From Desulfobacteraceae bacterium (GTDB lineage: Bacteria; Desulfobacterota; DSM-4660; Desulfatiglandales; Desulfatiglandaceae): DNA of 34,597 bases. The notes below the pieces were generated by a model. It was not told the DNA's origin. It saw only the letters and a list, made by a program, of their open reading frames with translations, and ran no database searches. Positions 10,101-16,861 of the stretch are shown piece by piece. Within the stretch, counting starts at the first letter, position 1. Every line of letters starts with the position of its first letter. The position numbers and the translations under genes were made by a program. The stretch is taken from contig JAERTK010000308.1 in NCBI GenBank assembly GCA_016844935.1, positions 1-34,597 of the forward strand, in the 5' to 3' direction.

Positions 10101-10643
10101 TTCCGGTATCCCGTGGGCGTTTCTAATTAGGTCCCGACCGTTGGCCCAGTCCTCCAGCCAGTCTGCCCTGTAAACTTGGTATTGGTCGTACAGATCCGCC
10201 AGGCGGCAGGCCAGTTGATACCGTTTGATGGATTCCGGATCATCGGATAAAAACCGGGAGATGGCCGAAAACCCGTTTCTTTTGGACAATCCTTTCAACA
10301 ACCGCAGCAGCCGCCACTTGAGCGGCCCTTTGTCGTAAGGGGAATGTTCCGGTATTTCCCCCGGACCCAGTACCGCCCGGTAGGCCTGCCACAAGAAGCG
10401 CGCAGGCAATTGAAAAGAAACTGCCGCACTGATGCCGCAACCGTCGTCTTCCGCCAGGGCCAGCTTGAGCCATTGGGCCATACCGTTGCTCTGCACCATG
10501 AACACTTCATCTTCCAGGGGGCAGAGCGGATGCTTCAGGACCCATTGGACAGCGAGCCTTCTCAAATCCTCCATTCGATTTGAATGAATGACGGAAAAAC
10601 CGGGCGGCAGTTCCGTTCTTTTTTCAGCTGTCGGGCAGAGCAA
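7089..10643 (-). CDS. recC: Exodeoxyribonuclease V gamma subunit RecC
   Basis: 1184 residues (E. coli about 1122). RecC holds the complex together, splits the strands and recognises Chi; it has a helicase-like fold without working ATP motifs, and none is seen here. The family signature VQSNGMAQWL near residue 50 and a later GMNDGEYPR segment identify it. The start is TTG at 10643, 20 bases after the thioesterase stop; a GGGAG about eight bases upstream supports it, and the next in-frame Met lies well inside the conserved N-terminus. A run of nine G (9755-9763, plus strand) encodes Pro-Pro within HTAPPHK and would be a slippage-prone spot. The gene order recC-recB-recD without an intervening ptrA differs from E. 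coli. Confidence 0.95.
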   Translation of the reverse strand: MLCPTAEKRTELPPGFSVIHSNRMEDLRRLAVQWVLKHPLCPLEDEVFMVQSNGMAQWLKLALAEDDGCGISAAVSFQLPARFLWQAYRAVLGPGEIPEHSPYDKGPLKWRLLRLLKGLSKRNGFSAISRFLSDDPESIKRYQLACRLADLYDQYQVYRADWLEDWANGRDLIRNAHGIPETLPPEQHWQAELWRLIQSDMPSQERHTSRSSLHRRFLKTAGALPERPRTLPRRIIVFGISTLPGQALEALHALGRHCQVLFFVHNPCRFYWADIMEDHELLKFEQARHFTHTAPPHKTSPESLHHTVNPLLASWGKQGRDYIGLLYGYDRPEAYRKRFEEIDLFADFAPEKKYAPLLNRVQQAILDLAPLPGTGQNKSNISPDDRSITFHLAYSPQREIEILQDQLLQMFNRDPDLKPSDIIVMTPDIEVYTPHIASVFGNLPRQDPRFVPFAIADEPDRASLPMMRAFEKLLHLPSSRMAQSDFLDLLQVPAFRHRFGLGEDDLQKLQMWVDGAGIRWGLDAVQRTAFDLPRDLDENTWQFGLRRMLLGYAVGTGEPWRDIEPYDEIGGLEAERIGPLYLMISRMEKHWRALREPGSPQVWHDRIMALFDDFFLPVDSNDQLIRRLLLDIITAWRNDCADAGLEESLSIGVVRDVLLGVLKDRNMSQRFLVGMVNFCTLMPMRAIPFKVVCLLGMNDGEYPRSTPPADFDLMAAPGLFRPGDRSRREDDRYLFLEALLSAREKLHISYIARNVSDNSERMPSVLVGQLRDYLAKGWQIEADPKKQNQPDDVCALLDHLTCLHPLQPFSKAYFLPHGSRNLFTHAVEWRKMLDPQEPRSDPDRLGPAKIDTGPGLIQLIRCFKNPVRSFFNERLKVHFDDTGNITRNREPFALDGLSPFNQGKMLLNAGLAAPNSGGLEAAQQAVQRAAQRLRYTGELPPGGFGSLAAGELAEPVLQMLKYHHRLAEDFPQACPPVEIRFPIRIDGCDARVLEDWLDGLRTKEPGKYSRWAFYPKNILGSKKRISRPDSLVGLWVGHLAGCAQEMVLTSILVAPDGLAELPPLYPEEARQRLDEIVRFWWEGLQQPLPITAKTALAFLKILFSNNGVDVLEKALTMARKAYEGDGYNFPGELGYADGGYLKKCYPDFDALWQADNNRFKTLAERIYKPLMNTLQTDTIYGQLS

Positions 10644-10663
10644 AGGTTCTCTCCCAGCGGGTT

Positions 10664-11131
10664 TTATGGTTCCAGATATTTGGGTGGAATATCTCCCTTT
10701 GCGTTCAGTTCAAGGGTATTGATTATCATGAGCGTTGCGGTTCCGTGGGCCAGCATCTTATCCTTATCGTCAAAGACGGATGCTTCGCTCAAACAGATGG
10801 ACCTGCCGGTTTTGATGCTCTTGCCTCTGGCGACGAATCGCCCCGACGCGGCCGGTCTCAGGTAATTGAGCTTCATCTCCACGGTGGTCATGCCGGATGT
10901 TTTTCCGATGGTTGAATAGGCGGCCCAGAAGGCGGCGGCGTCTATGAGAGACGCATAAACGCCCCCGTGAACGATTCCATAGGGTTGCAGGTGCTTTTCC
11001 TGAACATCCACTTCCAGGAAAGACCGGCCCATCTCGAGGGAATCTATTTTCATGGAGATGAGGTTGAAATAGGGGCAATTGTTCACATGGGCTTTGACGG
11101 CTGCCACATGATCCGGATTTAGCTGTTTCAT
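10664..11131 (-). CDS. PaaI-type hotdog thioesterase
   Basis: 155 residues from the ATG at 11131. I chose this start because GGAGG lies eight bases upstream; the GTG at 11140 falls on that ribosome site. The hotdog signature HGGVYASLIDAAAFWA lies at about residues 55-70, with the conserved VHGG and acidic residue of the PaaI/YbgC group, and a second strand TVEMKLNYLRPA. Family members hydrolyse acyl- or aryl-CoA thioesters in the cytosol; the substrate here is unknown. It is the first gene of the leftward unit leading into recC (20-base gap), an odd partner for a repair complex, and it sits next to the acyl-CoA genes further right. Divergent from the STAS gene across a 235-bp gap. Confidence 0.85.
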   Translation of the reverse strand: MKQLNPDHVAAVKAHVNNCPYFNLISMKIDSLEMGRSFLEVDVQEKHLQPYGIVHGGVYASLIDAAAFWAAYSTIGKTSGMTTVEMKLNYLRPAASGRFVARGKSIKTGRSICLSEASVFDDKDKMLAHGTATLMIINTLELNAKGDIPPKYLEP

Positions 11132-11246
11132 GGATACCACCTCCGGGAATATATTTAAACGGGGACCACATTACCGCAGGTTGACCGTTTGAGAAGTGAA
11201 TAACAGATAGGGAAGCGGCAATCAACCCAAAATCCGGAACTGCACT

Positions 11247-11275
11247 TTGACACGACTACCCCAATACCTTATACT
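11247..11275 (+). promoter_or_regulatory. Sigma70-like promoter for the STAS / anti-sigma / isomerase unit
   Basis: TTGACA at 11247-11252, a 17-bp spacer, and TATACT at 11270-11275. Both boxes match or nearly match consensus with ideal spacing. Transcription would start near 11282 and give a leader of about 85 nt before the STAS ATG at 11367. Seen in sequence; activity is inferred. No equally good leftward promoter was found in the same gap for the thioesterase-recCBD unit. Confidence 0.65.
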
Positions 11276-11366
11276 GCATCCAATTACGCGGTTCTTTTAC
11301 GAAGTGGTGTTGAACGCTAAACCATCTTCAATCCTTCAATGACCCGAAATAGTGGAGGCAAGGCCC

Positions 11367-11702
11367 ATGAAGATTCACCATATCGGTCAGAAAAAAAACT
11401 ACAACGTGGTGGCAGTGGAAGGCCGTATGGATGCTGTTTCCGCCCCCGAATTCGAAAATTTTCTAGACGCCCTCATTGCCGAAGGTGTGCTGAAAGTCAT
11501 CGTTGATTTTGATGCCCTCGATTATATCAGCAGCGCGGGTCTTCGAAGCGTCTTGATTACCGCCAAAAAAATACAGAGCAAGAATGGCAGGATTCTGGTG
11601 GTGTCCCTTCACGATACGGTCAAGGAAATATTTGAAATTTCGGGGTTCAGCACCATTATTCCGATCCATGTATCTGTGGATGCGGCACTTGAAACCGACT
11701 GA
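11367..11702 (+). CDS. STAS domain anti-sigma factor antagonist (SpoIIAA/RsbV-like)
   Basis: 111 residues. The ATG at 11367 is chosen because GGAGG at 11354-11358 lies eight bases upstream; the GTG at 11352 overlaps that site. The single STAS domain shows the conserved loop DYISSAGLR with the Ser pair at residues 55-56, the usual phosphorylation site. In the family, the unphosphorylated form binds and sequesters an anti-sigma kinase and the kinase inactivates it by phosphorylation. An RsbW-like kinase follows 38 bases downstream, so the two probably form a partner-switch pair. No sigma factor and no PP2C phosphatase are encoded nearby, so the output and the resetting enzyme must lie elsewhere. 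Confidence 0.9.
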   Translation: MKIHHIGQKKNYNVVAVEGRMDAVSAPEFENFLDALIAEGVLKVIVDFDALDYISSAGLRSVLITAKKIQSKNGRILVVSLHDTVKEIFEISGFSTIIPIHVSVDAALETD

Positions 11703-11740
11703 GACGGTTCCAAGACCTGAATCACCATGCCGGAAAGACA

Positions 11741-12172
11741 GTGCTTAAAGGACGGTTTCGAACCATGGCGAAAATTGGGCTGCCCGCCGAAATGGGAAAC
11801 CTTGAAAAATTTCTTGATTTTGTTGTGGAAGAAGCCGGAAACCAAGGGTTCCCACCGCAGCGTGTTTCGGAGATCAGGCTGGTCTCGGAAGAAGTCCTGG
11901 TCAATATTTTCAGTTACGCCTACCAGGAGAGAGGTGGCCATGTGTCCATGAACTGTTCCGGGGGGGAAGATGTTTTTATCCTGGATATTCTGGACAGGGG
12001 CGCCCCGTTCAACATCCTGGCGGTTCCCGGGCCGGATCTCTCAAGCTGCCTGTCTGAGCGTTGTGTTGGCGGGTTGGGGATTTATTTTGTAAAGAAAATG
12101 ACAACTGAGATACGATATGTTCGGGAAAATGGCGAGAATCGCTTGACGCTGATTTTCGGAAAATGTCGTTAG
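11741..12172 (+). CDS. RsbW-like anti-sigma regulatory factor (Ser/Thr kinase, HATPase_c_2)
   Basis: Up to 143 residues, a single GHKL ATPase domain. The N-box is EIRLVSEEVLVNIFSYAY at about residues 44-61, the G1 box is DILDRGAPFN at about 80-89, and the G2 loop is GGLGIYFVKKM near residue 110. All ATP-binding motifs are present, so kinase activity on the adjacent STAS protein is plausible. The start is uncertain: GTG at 11741 has GGAAAG just upstream, while ATG at 11765 begins right at the first beta strand and would give 135 residues. It is followed after 24 bases by the isomerase-like gene. The target regulator (sigma factor or other) is not visible in the window. Confidence 0.88.
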   Translation: MLKGRFRTMAKIGLPAEMGNLEKFLDFVVEEAGNQGFPPQRVSEIRLVSEEVLVNIFSYAYQERGGHVSMNCSGGEDVFILDILDRGAPFNILAVPGPDLSSCLSERCVGGLGIYFVKKMTTEIRYVRENGENRLTLIFGKCR

Positions 12173-12196
12173 AAATCATAATGAGAGGAATGAGAA

Positions 12197-12910
12197 ATGG
12201 CCGTTGTGGAAATGACGCTGGATGAAAAGGTGGCCGTGGTCACCTTAAATGACGGTGAAAATCGATTTAACCCCGGGTTCCTGGAAGGTTTTCTGGGGGT
12301 ACTGGACCGGGTTGAATCGGACACGGATGCCAATGTGCTGGTGGTCACCTCGTCCCATGAAAAGATTTTTTCAAACGGGATTGATCTGGACTGGCTGGTC
12401 CCCCATGTTCAAAAGGGTGACATCGAAACAGCGAAGCGCTTTTTTTACACCATGAATCAGCTTTTCAGGCGGCTCATTCTTTACCCCATGCCCACGATTT
12501 GCGCCATTTCCGGCCATGCCTTTGCGGGTGGTGCCATCATGAGTTGTGCCTTTGATTTTCGGTTTATGCGCTCCGACCGCGGGTTTTTCTGCTTTCCGGA
12601 AGTGGATCTGGGGATTCCGTTTCTGCCCGGTATGATAGCGCTCATCTCAAAAGCGATTCCCCAGTACAAATTTGAGGAACTTCAGTATACGGGAAAACGG
12701 GCGACGGCCCAAGAGTGCGAAGCCCATCACATTGTTACCAAAGCCTGTCACATGGATGATCTGATGAATGAAACCCTAAGCTTTGCAAAGGGGCTCAACA
12801 AACGGCGGGAAATCGTTTCCGAAATGAAAAAGCGGATGTATAAGCAGATTGTTCACGCCTTTGACGTGGAGGATCCCCCGTTGATCGATTCGGGTCAGTT
12901 TAATGTGTGA
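12197..12910 (+). CDS. Enoyl-CoA hydratase/isomerase family protein, delta3-delta2-enoyl-CoA isomerase-like
   Basis: 237 residues, shorter than classical hydratases (about 260). The crotonase oxyanion-hole segment GHAFAGGAIMSCAFDFRF lies at about residues 109-126; the usual hydratase Glu in GGGxEL is replaced by Ile/Met. The second acid is kept in FCFPEVDLGIPF. A single Glu at this second position is typical of delta3-delta2-enoyl-CoA isomerases, and the surrounding RSDRGF...PEVDLG resembles that group. The likely role is shifting a double bond in unsaturated acyl-CoAs for beta-oxidation. It is the third gene of the plus-strand unit after the STAS/kinase pair and converges on the MBL gene with a 15-bp gap. 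The isomerase call is inferred from residues, not from a search. Confidence 0.78.
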   Translation: MAVVEMTLDEKVAVVTLNDGENRFNPGFLEGFLGVLDRVESDTDANVLVVTSSHEKIFSNGIDLDWLVPHVQKGDIETAKRFFYTMNQLFRRLILYPMPTICAISGHAFAGGAIMSCAFDFRFMRSDRGFFCFPEVDLGIPFLPGMIALISKAIPQYKFEELQYTGKRATAQECEAHHIVTKACHMDDLMNETLSFAKGLNKRREIVSEMKKRMYKQIVHAFDVEDPPLIDSGQFNV

Positions 12911-12925
12911 TCAATTTCTATTTTT

Positions 12926-13567
12926 TCATAAAAAATCAGTGATATAGGGATTGGTATCTCTTTCATGGGCTAGGGTGGAGACATGGCGTTCCCCATAGTC
13001 GTGCCCCGGCCAGACGCTGGTTTGGGGGGGAAGAGAGAGCAGTTTTTTGACCGACAGCAAAAGGGTCCCCAGGTCGCCCCCGCCAAGATCGGTCCGGCCC
13101 ACGGCCCCCACGAACAGGGTATCGCCGGTGAAGAGGTTGCCGTCACCGTAGAGGCACATGGAGCCGGGGGAGTGCCCCGGCGTGTGGATGACCTGAAGTG
13201 TTTCCCTCCCGATGGCAAGTGAATCGCCGTCTTTCACCAGCATATCCGGCTTGGGGGAAGGTTTCTTCCCCATGGCCAGTGAAAAAGCCTTGTTCCTGCC
13301 GCTGGTCATTTGATTGGCATCATCTTCGTGGATGACCAGCTTTGCCCCTGTTTTAGACAGGATGGCGCGGTTGCCGCAGGTGTGGTCGGCGTGGGCATGG
13401 GTGTTGACCACATACTTCAGTGTCATTCCAAGGGCTTTCACCCGGTCCAGGATTTTCCCTTCAGAGCTGGCCGGGTCAACGACCAGGGCTTCTTTTTCCG
13501 ACTCGCAGCCCACTATGTAGGCAAATACCCCCATGGGCCCGACCTTCATCTGTTCTACTTGAATCAT
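12926..13567 (-). CDS. MBL-fold metallo-hydrolase (glyoxalase II / persulfide dioxygenase-like)
   Basis: 213 residues. All metal-binding motifs of the beta-lactamase fold are visible: THAHADH at about residues 56-62, TPGHSPGS near 130, GDTLF near 147 and WPGHDYG near 190. The layout (GHSPGS, FTGDTLF, GRTDLGGG, PGHDYG) is that of the glyoxalase II-like subgroup, which hydrolyses thioesters or acts on glutathione or other thiol adducts. At about 213 residues it lacks the extra C-terminal helical domain of true glyoxalase II. It is the last gene of the minus-strand acyl-CoA cluster, so a role as a thioesterase-like hydrolase is possible but unproven. The last codons overlap an A/T palindrome at 12920-12936. 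Confidence 0.88.
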   Translation of the reverse strand: MIQVEQMKVGPMGVFAYIVGCESEKEALVVDPASSEGKILDRVKALGMTLKYVVNTHAHADHTCGNRAILSKTGAKLVIHEDDANQMTSGRNKAFSLAMGKKPSPKPDMLVKDGDSLAIGRETLQVIHTPGHSPGSMCLYGDGNLFTGDTLFVGAVGRTDLGGGDLGTLLLSVKKLLSLPPQTSVWPGHDYGERHVSTLAHERDTNPYITDFL

Positions 13568-13592
13568 TGCTGTTTCTCGCTTCTAAAGGGGT

Positions 13593-14123
13593 TTAGGTGA
13601 ATTTCTTAAGTTCTTCCAGGAGCCTGGGAATCAGTTTTCGAACAACGCCTTCCTTCTCATAGGTGCTGACGGAGAAAAACGCTTTAGAGCTCGAAAAGCC
13701 CGGGTTCATCATGGGAATCTGCCCCTGGAGATTGGGAGCCAGGGTTTCAAATCGGATGATCATTTCCATCAGAGGGACGTCCTCTCCTGGATAATGCGTT
13801 AGCCAGCCCAGCCGTTTCATGCCTTCGTACCGGATACGGTCCAACAAAAAAAGATACTGATCGATCACCCGCATTTTGTTCTCGGGTGACAGTTCGTTAA
13901 ATTCAAATCCTGATCCCAGGTGATGGAGGCCCATGATCAGATCATAGAGATAGAAGGTGCCTTTGTCCTTTCCCTGGGCCAGAAATGAAAGGGTTTCAAG
14001 GGAAATGTGGGTTAGGCAGGTTTCAGGGGAGAAGTCTTCTTTGAACTGGCTTTTCCAGTTCCGAAAGGCCTTTTTGGCCAATATCCGGGTTTTGCCCTTT
14101 TTCAGGCTGATCACCTGCGTCAT
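13593..14123 (-). CDS. Uncharacterised 176-residue protein in the acyl-CoA cluster
   Basis: I do not recognise this family. The protein is basic at its N-terminus (KKGKTRILAKKAFRNWK), has no signal peptide or membrane helix and looks mostly helical. Striking residues include DLIMGLHHLGSG near residue 65, a YEGMKRLGWL segment near 107, and a Met/Pro-rich QGQIPMMNPGF near 143. Its ATG lies three bases after the stop of the upstream crotonase and AAGGA sits about ten bases before it, so translation is coupled; the MBL gene follows after 25 bases. It is therefore part of a tight four-gene unit with a CoA-transferase/GNAT fusion, a crotonase and an MBL hydrolase. Coding use resembles its neighbours, so it is a real gene. 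Confidence 0.75.
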   Translation of the reverse strand: MTQVISLKKGKTRILAKKAFRNWKSQFKEDFSPETCLTHISLETLSFLAQGKDKGTFYLYDLIMGLHHLGSGFEFNELSPENKMRVIDQYLFLLDRIRYEGMKRLGWLTHYPGEDVPLMEMIIRFETLAPNLQGQIPMMNPGFSSSKAFFSVSTYEKEGVVRKLIPRLLEELKKFT

Positions 14124-14126
14124 GGT

Positions 14127-14927
14127 TTATCGGTCCTTAAAGCGGGGTTTTCGTTTTTCCATGAACGCCCGCCTTCCTTCCTGCAAATCCTCGCTCGCCA
14201 GAGACCGGGCAAACAGGCTTGCCAGTTCCGATTCTTCCGTTTTGCTCAAGGCGGGATTTTCGGCCAATTTGTAGAGCGCCTGTTTGGTTCCCCGTAGAGC
14301 CATGGGCGCATTTTCGGAAATCTCCCTTGCCATATCATGGGTAGCGGTTTTCAAGGCTTCAGGATCTACCAGATCGTTTAAAAGGCCCATGGACAGGCAG
14401 CTTCGGCTGTCGTACTTACAGCCGGTCAGAAACATTTCGAGGGACTTGGCAAGACCCAAGACCGTGAGGAACCGCCGAAAACCCGCGGGCGGGTAGACAA
14501 TGCCCAGTTTTGCCGGGGGCATCCCCATGGTAATCCCATGGCAGCCGATCCGGATGTCGCAGGCCACGGCCAGTTCGCAGCCACCGCCGAAGGCGTGGCC
14601 ATTTACCATGGCAATAACAGGATAGGGAAAGCTTCGAATGGCCTGAAGGGCTTTTTCCAGAGGGCTTATGTTGTGAAGGGGTGTTTCCGGATTGGGGTTT
14701 ACGGGGATTGCTGATATGTCATATCCCGCTGAAAATGAAACATTTCCAGCGCCCCGGACGATAAGGACTCTTATCTCCGGATCAGAACACAATTCGGTCA
14801 CCATCATTGCCATCTCTTGAAGAAGCGCGGACGTGAGAAAATTGTGCTTTTCGGGCCGGTTGATGGTCAAGGTGCAGATTTTCTCGCTGTTCCGGGTGAG
14901 GAACAGGGGTTTGTTTTCATGTTTCAT
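14127..14927 (-). CDS. Enoyl-CoA hydratase/isomerase family protein, methylmalonyl-CoA decarboxylase-like active site
   Basis: 266 residues, normal crotonase length. The CoA/oxyanion motifs are present: FSAGYDISAIP at about residues 64-74 and NGHAFGGGCELAVACD at about 108-123, keeping the first catalytic Glu. The second Glu of hydratases (QPEILLG in crotonase) is missing: the aligned segment reads GMPPAKLGIVYPPAG. Loss of this acid with a TP/PP-x-KLG-x-x-Y pattern recalls methylmalonyl-CoA decarboxylase (ScpB) and related non-hydratase crotonases. The reaction is therefore probably not simple hydration. The gene lies 12 bases after the CoA-transferase/GNAT gene and three bases before the unknown gene; an AAGG site precedes the ATG by seven bases. 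Confidence 0.85.
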   Translation of the reverse strand: MKHENKPLFLTRNSEKICTLTINRPEKHNFLTSALLQEMAMMVTELCSDPEIRVLIVRGAGNVSFSAGYDISAIPVNPNPETPLHNISPLEKALQAIRSFPYPVIAMVNGHAFGGGCELAVACDIRIGCHGITMGMPPAKLGIVYPPAGFRRFLTVLGLAKSLEMFLTGCKYDSRSCLSMGLLNDLVDPEALKTATHDMAREISENAPMALRGTKQALYKLAENPALSKTEESELASLFARSLASEDLQEGRRAFMEKRKPRFKDR

Positions 14928-14939
14928 GATGCGCCTTCG

Positions 14940-16826
14940 TCATTGGTCTGGTCCGCCGTTTTCATCAGTATCCAGCGGGATGCTCAATTCATAAATGCCG
15001 CTGTCCATGACAGCCTGAATCGGTGCATCTGAAGCGGACTCGAATACCTTGAGCATCCCTTTGTTGGTGGCCAGCACATCCGCTTTGAACCCACGGATAC
15101 CGTTTTCCTTGGCAATTTTTCTAAGGGTTCGAAAGAGAAAAGAAGCGATCCCCTTCCCCTGGAAATCTTCATCCACCACAAAGGCCACATCCGCCACCGG
15201 TTTGTCGGGAAGGCGGACATACCGCGCTTCGGCAACGATACGTCCAGTGCCCGGTTCTCCCATGAGTCCCACGATGGACATGGTCTTGGTGTAGTCTATG
15301 GTGACATATTCCTGCATTTTGGCGTGCGGCATGGTCTTTATGGGGGAGAAATACCGATAATAGACCGATTTGTCGGAGAAGCGATAAAAAAGCCGCCGCA
15401 TATCATCCACGTCCGATGGTTTAATGGCCCGAAACCGGACGGTGATATCCCCGGAAAAGACCTTTTCACAGGCAAGATCCGTGGGATAGAGGGCGCCGGA
15501 CTCAGGCAGGTATAGCTGATCGGCGTACAGGATGTTTTTCTCTTTGGCGAGATGAATTAATTGCGCCCGATCATCGGGGTGGGCGATGTCAATGAGTGCC
15601 AGTGCCCTTTCGCGAATGGTTCGCCCGGTCATGGAAGCCACACCGTATTCAGTGACCACCAGATCCAGGGATTCCCGAATGGAAAACTGGTTGGGATAAT
15701 TCTTAAGTGAAACCAGAATATTGGACTGCTTCTTTAAATTCCGACTGGGAAGGGCAATAATGGTGCGGCCTTTTTTTGAAAAGCGTGCGCCTTTGAAGAA
15801 CTCCTGCGCTTCGCTGGGGCCGTCCCCCACGTTGCCTTTGCCGCTGTGCAGGGCCACGCCACCGCTTAGATCCACCTTGCGGACGGGCAGAACCACCACG
15901 GTGCGATCGTTGCGCCCGATCCGTTTTGGGTCGGCCACCACGTCGATGCTTTGAAATTCAATCAGGGGGTTTCGATGAAGCCAGTAAAGCAATTCCGGCG
16001 TTCCAATGGCATAAGATGTCAGCGATTTTCCCAGGAAATGCCCTTTTTTTCGATTGGAAACCGCGCCGCTTTTGACCAGGTCCATGACGGCGTCCGTAAA
16101 AGACGGGGAATGGATGCCTAAGTGCCGTTTGTTCTGCAAGTGACGGGCAAGGGCCTCAAACACGGGACCCGCTGAAAAAGCCAGGCAACTGCCGTCCTCG
16201 ATCAGGGAGGCCACGTTGGCACCCAGCTTGTCAAATACCGGATCAAAGGGGGGGCGTTTAAAATAGATGGGATGCTCTTGGGATTCCACGAGAAAATCAA
16301 AATCATTGATGTGAACGAAAGTATCTCCCATGGTTCTGGGGGCATCATGGTTTATTTCGCCCACCACCAGGGACGCGTGTTCCATGGCGTGCCGGGCCAC
16401 ATCAATGGCCGGTCCGAGACTACAGAAACCGGACCGGTCCGGCGGCGTGATCTGGATGAATGCCACATCGATTCCGATAACACCGGATTGAATCAGGGCG
16501 GGAATTTCAGAAAGAATGGTCGGGACCATGTCAACACGTCCGGAATCGATTTCCTCACTGGCCACCCACCCGGCAAAAAAGGTTTTGAGCCTGAATTTAT
16601 GATTCTGCGTTTTTGTGATTGAGATGGCGGGTCCGAAGCTCATGAGCTGAATGAATTCCAGGTCTCTTAAATTGCCGGCGTCTGAATCGAGCAGGCTTTT
16701 GACCAGGGTACAGGGTTCTGCTACCCCGGTTCCCAGAAAAATGCTCATTCCCGGTTTAATCTTGGAAAGGACTTTCCCGGGGACCACCAGTTTTTGTTTC
16801 CATCCCTTGGTTTCGTTGGGCGACAT
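14940..16826 (-). CDS. Acetyl-CoA hydrolase/CoA-transferase fused to a GNAT acetyltransferase domain
   Basis: 628 residues in two parts. Residues 1 to about 455 form an acetyl-CoA hydrolase/4-hydroxybutyrate CoA-transferase-like unit with an N-terminal PGMSIFLGTG, a central DVAFIQITPPDRSGFCSLGP, and a later LVVTEYGVASMTGRTIRERA. Residues about 462-610 form a GNAT fold with the acetyl-CoA loop FQGKGIAS (pattern Q/RxxGxG/A). The first half moves CoA between acids or hydrolyses acyl-CoA; the second resembles protein lysine acetyltransferases of the Pat type. The same domain pair is known from other Desulfobacterota. It heads the minus-strand acyl-CoA unit, 35 bases after prmC, so read-through from the rho operon is possible. 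Its ribosome site is weak. Substrates are unknown. Confidence 0.9.
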   Translation of the reverse strand: MSPNETKGWKQKLVVPGKVLSKIKPGMSIFLGTGVAEPCTLVKSLLDSDAGNLRDLEFIQLMSFGPAISITKTQNHKFRLKTFFAGWVASEEIDSGRVDMVPTILSEIPALIQSGVIGIDVAFIQITPPDRSGFCSLGPAIDVARHAMEHASLVVGEINHDAPRTMGDTFVHINDFDFLVESQEHPIYFKRPPFDPVFDKLGANVASLIEDGSCLAFSAGPVFEALARHLQNKRHLGIHSPSFTDAVMDLVKSGAVSNRKKGHFLGKSLTSYAIGTPELLYWLHRNPLIEFQSIDVVADPKRIGRNDRTVVVLPVRKVDLSGGVALHSGKGNVGDGPSEAQEFFKGARFSKKGRTIIALPSRNLKKQSNILVSLKNYPNQFSIRESLDLVVTEYGVASMTGRTIRERALALIDIAHPDDRAQLIHLAKEKNILYADQLYLPESGALYPTDLACEKVFSGDITVRFRAIKPSDVDDMRRLFYRFSDKSVYYRYFSPIKTMPHAKMQEYVTIDYTKTMSIVGLMGEPGTGRIVAEARYVRLPDKPVADVAFVVDEDFQGKGIASFLFRTLRKIAKENGIRGFKADVLATNKGMLKVFESASDAPIQAVMDSGIYELSIPLDTDENGGPDQ

Positions 16827-16861
16827 GGATGAGGTCTCTTTCTTTTAGCTTTGGAAAAAAA

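Noticed and set aside
12920..12936. A/T palindrome (ATTTTTT-CAT-AAAAAAT) between the isomerase and MBL genes as a two-way terminator
   Set aside because: It has no G/C pairs and overlaps the last codons of the MBL gene; too weak to call.
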